Below, in pieces: positions 42,151 to 52,940 of a stretch of 64,000 nucleotides of DNA. The translations under genes were made by a program, and so were the position numbers. Origin of the DNA: Isochrysis galbana (taxonomy: Eukaryota; Haptophyta; Isochrysidales; Isochrysidaceae). Below the pieces are notes generated by a model that was not told the origin of the DNA, did no database searches, and saw nothing but the letters and a program-made list of their open reading frames with translations. Position 1 is the stretch's first letter; the number at the start of each line of letters is the position of its first letter. Location of the stretch: the NCBI GenBank assembly GCA_018136815.1, contig CM030937.1:5818526-5882525 (forward strand). The letters are read 5' to 3'.

Positions 42151-42300
42151 CGGCCGCCGGCCGCGCACAGCGCGGCCCGCCGCGCGGGCGCGCCTGCCGC
42201 CCCGCACGGGGGCGGGCGCGCGGACGCGCCCGCGCGGGGGCGGGTGCGCGGGCGCGCGGACGCGCCCGCGCGGGCGCGGGCGCCATGCGACGATGAGAGG
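42150..42300. repeat. Extreme GC block with internal repeats
   Basis: About 90% or more G+C, with repeated GCGCGCGGACGCGCCCGCGC and alternating CG tracts able to form hairpins or Z-DNA. No coding evidence. Confidence 0.6.
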
Positions 42301-42455
42301 ACGAGCCCGCGCCCGCTAGCCCGCTAGCCGTGTCGCTCCAATAAGGCCGGCGCGCCCGTGTACATGTATGTGCATAGAGCATAGAGCACATACTACATGT
42401 TGCATGTGCATACATATTACATATTACATACATACGACATACGATGCAACTGAAC

Positions 42456-42761
42456 CTACAATTCACCATCACTCTCGCTATCACTCGGAAGTAGGTCAGC
42501 CAGGCGTTGCGGGGTACACTCCAACTCCAAGGCTTGGTTCGCGCTCTCAATGTCACTCTCCTCACCCGCACCATCCTGAACACGGGACACTGGCTCGACA
42601 AACACCCAGACTTGGCTGACTCTGTCGTGCCACATGCCANNNNNNNNNNNNNNNNNNNNNNNNNNNNNNNNNNNNNNNNNNNNNNNNNNNNNNNNNNNNN
42701 NNNNNNNNNNNNNNNNNNNNNNNNNNNNNNNNNNNNNNNAGACCACTTCATTCAACCTCAA
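42456..42761 (-). other. Unassigned frame crossing assembly gap
   Basis: An acidic-ended frame (GMWHDRVSQVWVFVEPVS, then SDSESDGEL at the stop) runs into the N gap at 42640-42739. It might be the 3' end of a gene or transposase, but the gap prevents any assignment. Confidence 0.25.
42640..42739. other. Assembly gap (100 N)
   Basis: Unresolved bases, size nominal. Confidence 1.
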
Positions 42762-42953
42762 CTAGGCAACCAGGTGCTGGGTGACGACGCAGGAATGTTA
42801 CAGGTTTGGATGCCGCCGACTTAGGCGAAGAATTGTTGCTGGCCAATGTCTTTGACGCTTGAGCACATTTCAGCCTCGAAGGTAAGCTTGTACCTTTCTC
42901 GGGAATGGCAACGATTGGGAGAATCAGGGTTTCGCCTCTGGCGATGGGGGAGC

Positions 42954-43131
42954 GTCAGAGTTTATTGTTGTGTTAGTATAACCTTAGTGCTGCGGGACCG
43001 TAGCCCTTCGACGGCAACGGAGCCCCTACCCCGCGATGGGGGTGTGCGCGGTTGGCGCATGGCTCGTCCGGTGTATGTGGCTAGGAATGCTAGCTAACAA
43101 GATGTCATACGACGCTATAAGTTCTAACGAT
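42954..43131 (+). repeat. R1 repeat copy D
   Basis: TCAGAGTTTATTGTTGTG through TATAAGTTCTAACGA with the usual GGGACCGT, ACGGAGCCCC and GGCTCGTCCGGTGTATGTGG core. To its left on the minus strand is the unresolved frame around the gap. To its right, 530 bp away, is the plus-strand ankyrin gene. Confidence 0.85.
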
Positions 43132-43663
43132 TGTTGAGGTTGAGGTGCGGCGGAGTCCTCAATAGCGCCTCACCACGCTTATTCATTGGAACGGTCCCAA
43201 TAGACATCTCCACAGCGCGACTTGTTGAGAGGCGCTGTGGAGATCCTCTTGAGACCCTGTTGCGGCCGTGCAAACCCCCCCGAATAGTTCGCCCGTTTTT
43301 ATTTATAGCACAACCGTCCCAACATGGAGCACACGGAAGTGGTTTTGTTCTCGCGTGGACGTGCAGGAGTGAGGATTGACCGACAGCTCCTCGTGTGTTT
43401 TTGAGGGTCTCACGTTTGATTTCGAGAGACAACCCTCCGCCCACTGTAGATCTCTTCTCCCGTCTCTCCCTCCCCCGTTTTCGAGCCCAAGAGACTCGCC
43501 AGGCGTGCGGTAGTCGCACCGCATCATCGGGCAGCCTTGCTGTCTCCTCGCAGCGCCGCTACCTCCCCCCCCCCCCCCCCCCCCCCCCCCGCCACATCCC
43601 TCTCTTGCGCTTGCTTGGACGTGGGGAGAGCGCCAGGAGTGGCCGCCCTCTCTTCAGCCCTGG

Positions 43664-44906
43664 ATGGACAACACACGGCCAGCTAACAGCTCGTCCAGCA
43701 CAGCCGGGGCGCAGCCTTGCGCTCTCTCTTCGTTCGGGCGGCAGAGGCGCGATGAGGTGGTCAGCCTAGCGTACTCAGGCCGATGGGAGGAATACTGGCC
43801 AGCTCTTGCTCAAATCTGCGAGAATCGCCTCGCAATCTATGACTGGGACGCTGTCAACGCATGGGACGGCTTTGGCGCTACAGCGCTGTACTATGCGGCA
43901 ATGGCTGAGGGCCGAGAAGGCCTAGATGACCAGTCTACGCGCATGCTGCTAGCCGCCGGTGCGCATTTACCCCTACTGCGGCATACATGTCCTCAGCGTT
44001 GGCATCATGGCACAGTGATGATGTACAGCCTTGTCCTTCTGCAGGTGCGGATCCACGTCTGCCGAACCATCGTGGTGAGACACCCCTGCACTGTGCTGCA
44101 GCTTTTGGCCATGGTTTAATGGCATTGCACTTGATTCAAATGGGTGCCGACGTCAACGCACGAGTCAGTGATGAGGTATGGGAGGCCAAAGTTCATCCCC
44201 ATTGCATCTCATTTGCCGCGCATCGAAGTTCTAGCGTCTTATCCCCGTGAGCATTCCTTGGTTCGATTTTCATCATGTGAATCCTGGTGGGCACAACTTC
44301 ACATCTCGTGCCTGCCCTCCCGCTTTGGCTGATCCACATGCATGTGCTTGGCAGTGGCATGAGTCGCCGATCGACTACGCGCGGGAGGCAGGGCATGATG
44401 CTTTGGCAGGATGGCTTCAATCCTTGCGAATACATACTGCCACGGAGCTTCCCAAGGACGACTCCACCACTTTGCCTTCTCCGATGGGTGCCCTCCATGT
44501 GCAAGACACAATGCGAACACCAAAAGCAGACAGCAATCGTGCACCAGCAGTAGGCTACAGTAGGTCGGCCAATCTATCTGCAAATGCTTGTGGTGACGCC
44601 GATGACGGTGGGGTAAAGTATGCTTCTCCAACACGCACTCCCTCTCAGATCTTGCATTGCCGGCTGAAGACAATCGAGCCCCTTGGGCCAAGAGAGATGC
44701 GCCCGTACGTGAGTCAGCCACCACCTTCATCAAATGTGGTTTCTTCTATCATGTGGGGTGAGAGTAATGTTGATGACGCTGAGGGAGCAGCGATGGAGTG
44801 GCTCAGTGAAGCTGTTGCCGCTTTGGACTCGAAAGGCTTCTCAGAGCTGGTGCCTTCCGAGCATCGTCGATCGAACGGCGACAAGCGCTATGCGAAGGTT
44901 CCATGA
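43664..44906 (+). CDS. Ankyrin-repeat protein, three exons
   Basis: Exons 43664-43958, 44045-44175 and 44355-44906 (GT-AG introns, phases 1 and 0) give 325 residues. The first splice restores LLAAGADPRLPNHRGETPLH and the exon then reads CAAAFGHGLMALHLIQMGAD, a clear ankyrin repeat. The second splice joins NARVSDE to WHESPIDYAREAGHDALAGW, the last repeat. The N-terminal part (GATALYYAAMAEGRE) is another repeat. The 150-residue tail has no domain. Role is presumably protein binding; partner unknown. A C28 homopolymer lies 75 bp upstream of the start. Confidence 0.8.
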
Positions 44907-45260
44907 AGATGGACATAGCATACTTGGTATGTCATGTATTGGACAAGTGCAAATTGATCTCACCATTTTCGTCGTTTTGTGCTGCCCTTCCCCAAGCATG
45001 CGATGGATGTAAAATGAGGCTTGTTGTTGTACGAAAGGCAGCTGCGATGGATATAGAATGAGACTTGTTGCCCTCCTGCCCATCGCGAGCTGACGCACCT
45101 CCACCACATCCACCGCACAGCCCACTCAATGCCCGTGAATTCAGGGTGGATTGGGATTGGGATTGGCACACTGATTGCAGGCTGTTGCGCATGCTTCGCC
45201 GTGGAGCGCACGTCGAGTGCACATGGCCGTCCCGCCGCGACCTATTGCGCCGCTCTTTAT
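44907..45260. other. Intergenic, no gene seen
   Basis: Contains an imperfect duplication (GCGATGGATRTARAATGAGR at 45000 and 45047). No supported frame. Confidence 0.45.
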
Positions 45261-45261
45261 A

Positions 45262-45415
45262 ATGTGGTGGGCTTGATGGAGCTGTGGCTGTGGTGTGACT
45301 GGGTGTGAGTGAGAGATGAGACATGACATGAGAAGTTTGGCCCACATGAGGCATGGAGAGTGAGCGATGGGGGATAGAGGGAGCACGCGGGGACAGGACA
45401 GACGACGTGCACGAC
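45262..45415 (-). repeat. R3 repeat, copy 3 (partial)
   Basis: Matches the distal third of R3, including TGAGAAGTTTGGCC, CATGAGG and GGGGACAGGACAGACGAC as at 34760-34920. The proximal two thirds are missing. Confidence 0.7.
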
Positions 45416-45787
45416 GGCTCGGCCATCCTCGAGGAGAAGCCCTCTCCACTTTCCAGTGTCGACGCCCAGCTCGCCGAACGCCTGTGAGGCTTGCGTCCTC
45501 GCCATGCCTGCGTCGTGCCTGCATCCGTCGAGGGAGCGAGCGCGCCCTCGCAGCCTGCGCGCTACGCGCAGGCCGGGCACGCTTGAAGAAAAACCAGAAC
45601 ATCTGGACAAGTGTACAGAGAAAAATAGAGGCTCCGAGGGGGGAGGTCCGAAGATCAAGCGAAAGAAGAGAACGGGAGGAGAGAGAGAGGAGAGAAGAAC
45701 CAGTAAAGACAGCATAGATAAATAACCCTTAAATCTTTATAAAAGAGGAGGAGCCCATGTGCAGCGGTCGAGAGCACGTCCCGACCG

Positions 45788-46060
45788 GTGGAGACGATCT
45801 CAAGGTTATCTCAGTGTGCTCTCGGCCGAGATGCCCGGGAGATTTCCATCAATCTGAAAGACTTCAGCGTCTCATACCGCAGGAGAGATACCGACTTTCG
45901 AGGGGCTTGCTATGGGCACTCGAACTCCTCAGGCGCCTTGAGGAAGACATTCCTCGATTGGCGAGGCGGAGATTTCATATTCAACTCGCCAGCGGTCCGG
46001 CCTCTTCAGCAGTGGGGGGGAAATGCTGCGCGACGGAACGCGACCTTAGACCTTAGTTAG
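45788..46060 (+). other. Unassigned 90-residue frame
   Basis: The frame contains REISINLKDFSVSYRRRDTD and FLDWRGGDFIFNSP, with amino-acid usage that looks coding, but no family is recognised and no splice partners were found. It may be a fragment of an unidentified retroelement. Confidence 0.25.
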
Positions 46061-46379
46061 TAGTTAGAACATGAACATAAGGGGAGATGCCGAAAGTAAG
46101 AGTAAGGCGGGTAATGAGGCAAAGGAAGGGAATGGGCGTGGCTATCGAAGTGACTCCCAAAGCCGCGCGCGGGGCGAAAATTTAAAAAAATAGAGAGAGA
46201 GGCAAAGAGAAAAGAGAATAGCCATCGGAGAACATCGAAATCGACGCTCGTTTACGCGCCCAAACTGCCGCACCGAGTGCGTCCAAGCCGCGGGGATTTG
46301 GGCCGATGCCATTTAGGTTAGTAAAGGGGCGGACAAGTAAGAAGAGCGGGCTGGAAAAACTATTGTTATAGTTTGAACT

Positions 46380-47384
46380 ATGGAGCGTGCCGCGACCGCT
46401 CCCGAGCCCCAGGCGACCCTCGCCACCGCGCCCCACCTGGGACGCCCCATGCCGCCCGAGGCGGCTCGTCAGAAAGCCCTCTCAGAGCCCATCCAACCCA
46501 TCCAAACCACACCCGCGCAGGCGCGCGGGGTGGTGAGCACTGGCACCGAACAGGTTGCCACCATGGCTCTGCGTAGCATGCAGGGGGTCTTTGAGACCCC
46601 CTCCAACAGTGGGAAACCCTCCCACCCCAAGAGCACCTCATGTGGGAGGGCAGCTCTGCTGCCCTCCTCATGGTGGAAACCTCTACCATCAGTGCACCCA
46701 TCATGGGAGGGCACTTCACAACCATCAATCTTCCCTGGAGAGCACCCCATGCCTCTATTTCCCAACTTGTTGACACACTCGTTTTCTTCACCCCACTCTT
46801 GTGGGCCACAAGTACCTACAGCTCAGTGCCCTGCCTTGGGCCCTCTCTCAACACTAGACTCCCTCTCCCACTCCCCCTTCACACCACAACCAACCCGCCA
46901 AACAGCACGAACCCCCTCACCCTCTGTTTCAAGCACCAAAAATTTCAACTCAAGACCCATGTTGATACACCTATCGTTTTCACCCCACTCTTGTGGGCCA
47001 CAAGTACCTACAACTCAGTGCCCTTTGGGCCCTCTTCCAATACTTGAATCCCTCTCCCACTCCCTCTTCCATCTACAACCAACCCAAGAAGCACAAACCC
47101 CCTCGTTCTCTGTTTCAAGCACCAATAATTTCGACTCAAGACAAGAGGGAGGACATGTCTTGAGGCGGCGTCGCTGCCCATGCCTAGCGCAAGGGTATAG
47201 CGCCCCCACTCAGACATCTCCTTCCCCACAGCTCCTCTCTGAGGAGTTGCTCCTCTCCCTCCCATTAGGCCCCCTTGCCTGCGAGACCAGAACAGGATCC
47301 TGGCGTAGGGGGCTGTCTGAGTGTGGAGGAAGGGGCGCTCTGGCTAGCGCAGGTAGAAAGCTAGTGAGGAGCTGGGTGGCATAA
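46380..47384 (+). repeat. R6-led low-complexity frame with internal tandem duplication
   Basis: A 334-residue frame starts inside R6 (46381-46552), a repeat also at 38.6 kb. Within it, a unit of about 185 bp is duplicated (CCCCACTCTTGTGGGCCACA at about 46792 and 46982). Composition is Pro/Ser-rich and neighbouring frames are open too. It could be a degenerate transposon ORF; coding status is unproven. Confidence 0.4.
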
Positions 47385-47687
47385 GGGGGGAAGGGTGCTT
47401 GCGCTTGCCGCGGCAGGGTGTCCTGTCTTGAGTGAGCGCTAGTCCCGCTCCTTTGCCGCGCCGCGACCCATAAAAATTTGTTAAAAATTTAAAAAAATTA
47501 AGAAGAGCGGGCTGGCGACAGGAGATGGAGGCGGAGAAGGGAGAAGAGCAAGGGCAACACCAAGCCCAGTCCCCATTCGAATAAAGATATAGGAGGGTGA
47601 TCAAAGAACTAACGCTAACCGGCGCCTCACCCAACCTTAACTCTTCCTCCCGGCCATCACCACTACAGCACTGCCACAGTTAACCTC
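47385..47687. other. Intergenic, no gene seen
   Basis: Short spacer containing AAGAAGAGCGGGCTGG, also found at about 46331-46346, and presumably the RBM22-like gene 3' UTR. Confidence 0.4.
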
Positions 47688-48910
47688 TCATCCTACATCT
47701 GGCCGTGTCCCCAACGCGTTTGGGTCCGTTGCAGCATATTCGCTGCCCACTTTCACTCCCGGTGGTGGAGCAACGCCGGGGGGAAGCAGCGGCTGCTTTG
47801 GGGCCTGTGGCGGTTGGTGGGAGGTGATTACACTATTTGTCGCTGATGCCAACGGTGCACATGATGTTGCGGTCTTCTTGCGCGCCCACATGACACGCAA
47901 TCGTGTGCCTTTCACGGTGAAGTTGGCACGGAGCGCGCGGCACGCGGTTTCCGCATCTTGGCGCCGGTGGTATGTGATAAAGGCGGACATTCGCAACGTG
48001 TCGCGTGAGATACTCCGAACAGAGCCATACTCAAGAAAGTATGGCATCAAATCCTTGGCTGTGACGGCTGGCGGGACAGAGCCCACGTATAGCGACGTGA
48101 TGCTCGTATCTGCAGGCGGGCGAGCTTCGGCCAGTCTGCGCTCACGAAGGCGTTCTTGCTCTTCAGGAGTAAGTGGTGTCTCACGACGAGGCCGTAAGAC
48201 GGGCCCTGGATCGAGCGCCGCAAAGGCGCGAAGCTGATCCACGTTCTCGCGCAGCTGATCATACGACGAGTTGAAGTCTGAGGAGCTCCCACCAGTGCCC
48301 TCGTCCTCCACTTTTTGTTTCTTATTTGCCCACCAGTACTCCTTGTTGACGTCTGATGTGGGCTCCTGCAGCAGAAAGAGGAATGCGAAAAGGCGAAACT
48401 CACATGGCTTCTCACGTGCAAAGATGCCTGATCTTGCACTCTCGGGCAAGGCTCGGGTGCTCCCCCTCCCAACGGGTTCCTAGGGGTGCGAAGCCTGCTG
48501 ACCTGCTTCGACAGAGCCTGCATGACATGGTCGCGAACATGGAAGGGCACGCCATACTCGAGGTCACGCACGCACGCCTGGCAGACGTTCTTCTCGCGCG
48601 CAACCTCCGGCGCGACGCACGTCTCCTTCCACCGCTTGTGCTTCCCCTGCCAGCGGAAAGAAGTGAACGGACGGCCCGAGATCTTGCATGCCTTGCCCAT
48701 CGTCCCCTGCGCGCTGACGTGGACGCTCGGTCAGAATGAGGGAAGGAAAGCGGCATCTGGGAGGTGCGGGCGAGGGGAGAGGTCTCTGGGCGGAGCTTGC
48801 AGCACCTTGAGCATCCTGATGTATGGGTTCTCGCCAAGGCAGCTTTCGCAGATGATCGGGAAGCTCTCGCCGAGCGTGAGGCTCTCGTCGCCAAGCGCGC
48901 GTACCGCCAT
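47688..48910 (-). CDS. RBM22: RBM22/Ecm2-like pre-mRNA splicing factor, three exons
   Basis: Minus-strand exons 48910-48806, 48706-48503 and 48365-47688 (GT-AG, phase 0) give 328 residues. Exon 1 has FPIICESCLGENPYIRM and exon 2 ACKISGRPFTSFRW plus NVCQACVRDLEYGVPFHVRD, the Cys-rich N-terminal zinc region of RBM22/Ecm2. Exon 3 begins EPTSDVNKEYW, as in RBM22, and carries an RRM (TSLYVGSVP, MSAFITYHRRQDAETA, RLRVMWA). RBM22 sits next to the U6 snRNA/intron catalytic centre. The CCCH finger that RBM22 has between these regions is not present; an acidic and Arg-rich linker replaces it. An R1-like repeat lies 59 bp upstream. Confidence 0.92.
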
Positions 48911-48968
48911 GGCCGCCGCGCCGCCGGGAACCCACTTTGCAAACCAGAAAACAAAAGGGCTCTCCGCT

Positions 48969-49140
48969 AGAGTTTTCTTGTCTGTACTTGTTTAACTCTA
49001 GTGTTAAGGGACCGTGGACCCTCGACGGCAACACGGCAACACGGCAACGGACAACGGAGCCTACATGGGAAACACGGGTCTTACCGTGTTTGCACAGAGG
49101 TGTCCCGGTCACTCACCATGGGAGTGCGGAGGGCACCAAC
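48969..49140 (+). repeat. R1-like repeat copy E (diverged, upstream of RBM22-like gene)
   Basis: AGAGTTTTCTTGTCTGTACT, GTTTAACTCTAGTGTTAAGG, GACCGTGGACCCTCGACGGC, then an expanded run of CGGCAACA units before GGAGCCTAC. The first 60 bp match the other R1 copies well, the rest weakly. It ends just outside the PLV element. Confidence 0.65.
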
Positions 49141-49204
49141 TAGAATGGGCATTGAATGGGTAAATAAAGTAGGGCGGTCAAACAGTAAACAGTGTTTTTT
49201 AATA

Positions 49205-49292
49205 ATAAAACAACTGAGCGTTAGTACCACTACTGCCACTAGCCCGGTACTATCACGACACCCCTCAGCGTACTTGCCCGCACGCCTTGAAG
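49205..49292 (+). repeat. Left terminal inverted repeat
   Basis: ATAAAACAACTGAGCGTTAG ... CTAGCCCGGTACTATCACGA ... TGCCCGCACGCCTTGAAGT. It matches the reverse complement of 53800-53887 with about three differences. Confidence 0.9.
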
Positions 49293-49754
49293 TGATGGCA
49301 CAGACACATACTCATATGCGCATCCCTACAAATCTCCCCCCTCGCAAACCCCCGGCTCCCATTATAACTCCCCACAAGTTACAATGGGGGAAAACCCAGT
49401 GAGGCGGACCGACCTACGTCGGGCGATTCGCCGGGGAAAAACACCGGGGGGGGGGGGAGGGTCCTCTCGTCCATGAAGCGGAACGGCCCTTACAGCTCTC
49501 GCCGCGAGCGGTCCTCGAGGAATAAAAGACTGCGCCTCGAGATACCTGCCACAAGGGTTCTCGTAGGCGCCTTGAGCCTCTCCCTCCTCATCTCCCACCT
49601 GTCGCCAGCCGCCCCTCTCCACCCGTTTACTTACGCAAACGTGTCCCATTACTTACCGCACTCCATCGGGGGGGGTGCAAAACCCCCCCTCTCCCTCTCT
49701 CCGTTCTCCTCCACCTGTGTCCCCGTAGTCGACTGCCGATCGAGTGCGCGGGTG
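49293..49754. other. PLV-element left interior, no gene seen
   Basis: Mixed-composition sequence with a G13 run near 49448. No recognisable frame. Confidence 0.4.
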
Positions 49755-50005
49755 TCAGTTTCGGTCGGTACCGCCTTGTATTTTACTTTCTCCTTTCTTA
49801 ACCCACCATGGTCTTTCTATGTCAAGAAGCAAAACGACTCTATTCTCGTCAGTATCGTTGACGCCAATATGTTCTTTGCTGTCATCGAACACAATCCACT
49901 CTCCCTTTGTAATCTGGCGAAATTCATCCTCGACTGCAACCCCACTTCTACCTTTCGTGTCAGGCAAACGGCAAACCTGAGGTTGCAGCCTCTCAAGGGG
50001 TTCAC
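49755..50005 (-). pseudogene. Aspartyl/asparaginyl beta-hydroxylase C-terminal fragment, frameshifted
   Basis: The minus strand first reads GCNLRFAVCL, corresponding to the GxxNxRLRxHL block, then after a one-base frame change at about 49968 reads LPDTKGRSGVAVEDEF, KGEWIVFDDSKEHIGVN and RVVLLLDIERP. These are the 2-oxoglutarate/Fe(II) oxygenase features of the AspH family: second iron-binding His in DDSxEH and the Arg that binds 2-oxoglutarate. Upstream exons or the N terminus were not found. It is a fragment or pseudogene, or a misassembled real gene. Confidence 0.65.
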
Positions 50006-50208
50006 TTCGTCGGAGTCGGCGGCTCCTCCGAGCCTCCGCAAGACCTTTCGAACACAGCGGCGCCGAACACTCCCTCCAAGAGCTTCCGGACTACGTCCCT
50101 CCGCCTCGAGCGCCTCCGCCCGCGGATGAATAGGGAAAGCGGGCTGAAATACACACCGACTCACTGGGGCAGAAAAATGGCCTCTAGAGGGGGTTTGCTC
50201 GAGGGGCC

Positions 50209-50990
50209 TCAAAACTTCCACACCGCGTAGAGCAGCCCCGCGCCCACTGAGCCAGTGGCGGTATCAACAATGTCAGGGTAAGTGAAACAAATGCTCTTAC
50301 ACATTGCGCTCCTGCGCGCGCCCCCGCTCTCCTCCTTGCGCGAGCCCGCTGTCCTGCCAGTGTCTGGAGCCTGTCTGTGCCAGGTCCTGCTCCCTTTCGA
50401 GTGTGGTCTTCGTGGATGCGACTCGATGTGTATCGCGCGCGTGGTGAGAGAGTCGCTGGTGGTGTCCTTCCCCCTCCCTTGTGATGCGCGTGTGGTTTTG
50501 TACGCGTCCGGTGTGCTCGCTCGTGCTCTGGTTAGTTCTGGTTGGTTGTTCGACGCAGCGCAGTATGACTGTTCGTGGTTCCTGTGTGAGCCCCTCGTTC
50601 CCTTTTGTCGCTGCGTATGAGCTGATGAGTCGGTGCGCGCGTATGTGTGTGTGTGTGTTGGTGGTGCTGGTCCCCCCCCCCCCCTGGTCCCCCCTTTGAT
50701 GCGCGCGCGTGATGGTCTCGTGCTGTTGATTTGTGTGTGTGTGTGTTGTACGACGCAGCGCAGGAAGTGATTCAGACAGAGAGTCGTAGGCCCGACAGAG
50801 AGCGTCCCACAAAGGCGCGCACAGACACACACAGACAGGCACACAGAGGCACACACACAGCCCCACAGAGCGACACACAGCCGCGCGCAGCTGGTGGCAG
50901 GACGGTCACGAAGGGTGACAGGTCGTTCACGAAGGGGCGGTCACCACAAGCTGAGTGGGGGGTCGTGGGGATATGGTCAGTGCACAGTCT
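50209..50990. other. PLV-element interior with CA/TG microsatellites
   Basis: Contains (TG)n near 50647-50661, a C14 run near 50674, (TG)n near 50731-50745 and AC-rich stretches to 50880. Minus-strand frames here are low-complexity. A short minus-strand end (PDIVDTATGSVGAGLLYAVW, stop at 50209) might be an exon but has no partner. Confidence 0.4.
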
Positions 50991-51005
50991 AGCTGAGAAT
51001 TTAAA

Positions 51006-51341
51006 ATGGGGTCCGAAAGGGTCGTGTACTGGTTGGAGGCGGTTGGTGGCACAGTAGTGGGGAGCCTTTCATATGTAGGCAGCACGACAGATCTCAATCG
51101 TCGCCTACGCCAGCACAACTGTGAGATATGTGGAGGAGCCCGGTACACCACAAAGATCAAAACGAACACAGGTTGTTCATGGCATGTCCACACATATGTG
51201 ACTGGATTCGTGAATGAGAGAGAGGCCTTAAGCTTCGAATATCGGCTCGATCGTTCGATGCGCCAATGCAAACATTTGAGTTCCAAAGAGGCAGTGCTGG
51301 ACAGAATGTTATCGAACAATGTGCATTTGGTTAGGTGCTGA
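51006..51341 (+). CDS. GIY-YIG endonuclease (SLX1-like) of PLV element
   Basis: 111 residues. The GIY equivalent is VYW (7-9), the YIG equivalent YVG (23-25) in SYVGSTTDLNRRLRQHN, with the catalytic Arg in that block, GGARYTT after it, and the metal-binding Glu at 78 in ALSFEYRLD. The spacing is that of SLX1-type single-domain nucleases common in PLVs and large DNA viruses. The gene is intact and sits directly upstream of the ssDNA-binding-like gene on the same strand. Confidence 0.87.
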   Translation: MGSERVVYWLEAVGGTVVGSLSYVGSTTDLNRRLRQHNCEICGGARYTTKIKTNTGCSWHVHTYVTGFVNEREALSFEYRLDRSMRQCKHLSSKEAVLDRMLSNNVHLVRC

Positions 51342-51431
51342 TGAGGAAATAAAAAATTTGTAACTCGCGCATCGGGAAATTTTTTTCCGTGACACTAGAT
51401 AACACCCACCCCACCACCCCACCCTCACCCC

Positions 51432-52271
51432 ATGCCATTCACCAATATCTCGTTCGATGAGATTTCGTATTCATCCTTGGTCAAAGGGAAGACAGCTGTA
51501 TCGCCGAAGACTGTGACTGTCCGAGTCAATGCAAAAGGAGAGACCCTGAACCTACAGCTAGGCAGCACTCCCGACGATGCACACACCGTCCTGTACAAGC
51601 CGACCCCGCCACCAAATGAGCCGACGAAAACGATGTGGACGTTGGATCTAGTGGTTCCTCATGGAAGTGACACATGGAAACTGCTGAGCGAGCTCGACGA
51701 ACGGAACATTCGTGAGGGCGTGACTAGATCCCTCGAATGGTTTGGTCGGTCTATGGACGAAGAGAGTGTGAAGGAGGCGTACACCCCTATCTTGCGTTTC
51801 AACGACAAGCAAAATATATGGGTTGCGCGCGTAAAGATCAATATCGGCGAGAAGGGGACAACGAAGGTTTACGAGCACGAAACCGCTCAGCTCAGCGAGA
51901 ACATCAAGACACTCGCCACATACGACAGCATCCAAAGGGAGCGGTTTCTAGCTCATCATCTAACGCTGTGGTTAAAGTGTTTGACGCCAACAATAAGTCT
52001 CTTTATGCTCGTGCAGAGCTATTGCTCGACAGCTGGGCTAGCTCGCCCGATCCGAGAGCAGTGCACGCTCCTCTTCCTTTGGCGGCTTCGAGACGAGAAC
52101 CAAAAACGGAAGCTGTTGGAGGAGGCTGACCTGGGCCTGACGGACGAGCAGTTCACATCCATCAGCGAGTACTCGTGGTCGAAGCCCTTTGGCTTCCTCA
52201 CGATCGACTTCGCTCCGAAATCAGAAGACAGTCGATTTCGAAGTGGGTTCGAGGAAATTATCTGTCCATGA
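51432..52271 (+). CDS. Putative ssDNA-binding-like viral protein, probably frame-broken
   Basis: The first 170 residues (WTLDLVVPHGSDTWKLLSEL, DERNIREGVTRSLEWFGRSM, then YTPILRF) resemble uncharacterised proteins of phycodnaviruses and PLVs suspected to bind ssDNA. From about 51935 the homologous-looking continuation (SSSSNAVVKVFDANNKSLYA) is in the +2 frame, while this frame continues with LWRLRDENQKRKLLEEADLG. At least one indel, or two abutting gene remnants, is therefore likely. Confidence 0.55.
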   Translation: MPFTNISFDEISYSSLVKGKTAVSPKTVTVRVNAKGETLNLQLGSTPDDAHTVLYKPTPPPNEPTKTMWTLDLVVPHGSDTWKLLSELDERNIREGVTRSLEWFGRSMDEESVKEAYTPILRFNDKQNIWVARVKINIGEKGTTKVYEHETAQLSENIKTLATYDSIQRERFLAHHLTLWLKCLTPTISLFMLVQSYCSTAGLARPIREQCTLLFLWRLRDENQKRKLLEEADLGLTDEQFTSISEYSWSKPFGFLTIDFAPKSEDSRFRSGFEEIICP

Positions 52272-52940
52272 TGGTAGAACAGCCTATCAAAATATGGAGA
52301 GCGTCATCAAAAGCTATAACGTCTTCGTCGATTCGCATCAATCGACAAAGAGGATCAATCTGTTCGAGCAAGCTCCAAATGGTGGCGTTGTGCGAGTTTC
52401 GTTGAAGCAGATTCAAGTCCACCGAACATTCGGGAACGTCGATGCCAACTACCTCCGATTCCGTGTCAAAATTGATGATGAAAGCATGCCGCTCACCGAC
52501 AGATCGTCGTTCATTAATACAATGACCGAGATCGTCCTCCCTGACGCCCATTACTCGGATCCGAGTGAGCTGTTTAAGCTGAAAGCGGAGCGCATCAAGG
52601 CGTTTATTCAAGAAACCTACACGAACGCCTACGTAGACTACTACATCAACAGCAACGGCACAGTCACATGGATGATCAGCGGGGACTTCATCACTGATAG
52701 AAAGTCTCTGTATTTGAAGGAATACGGCATACCAACTATGGAATTTTCAACCGCCATTGCTGACATAGATCAGCCGATCGTTTACGAGCGTTTTGGGAAG
52801 TATTTTTACCTACGAATCGATGGAGCGACTGGGAATCTGGAGAGCAAAGAACTGAGCTCGTCATTAGAAGTCGTCGATCCTTCTAACGACGAGCTCATTC
52901 AGAGCGACATCCTTGGCGTGATCGAGTTCATGACCTCTCT
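52189..52940 (+). CDS. Uncharacterised PLV protein, possible structural, 3' truncated
   Basis: Coding-like sequence runs from about 52225 (VGSRKLSVHDGRTAYQNM) through NLFEQAPNGGVVRVSLKQIQ, ADIDQPIVYERFGKYFYLRI and ends near DILGVIEFMTSL. The frame then continues to 53265 but only as antisense of the polymerase fragment. Its beta-rich, soluble character and its place in the element suggest a minor capsid-type protein. That is a guess; no named family is recognised. Confidence 0.5.

Noticed and set aside
45257-45717. Overlapping frames on both strands around the R3 copy
   Set aside because: Low-complexity frames in GC-rich repeat and spacer; no consistent domain.
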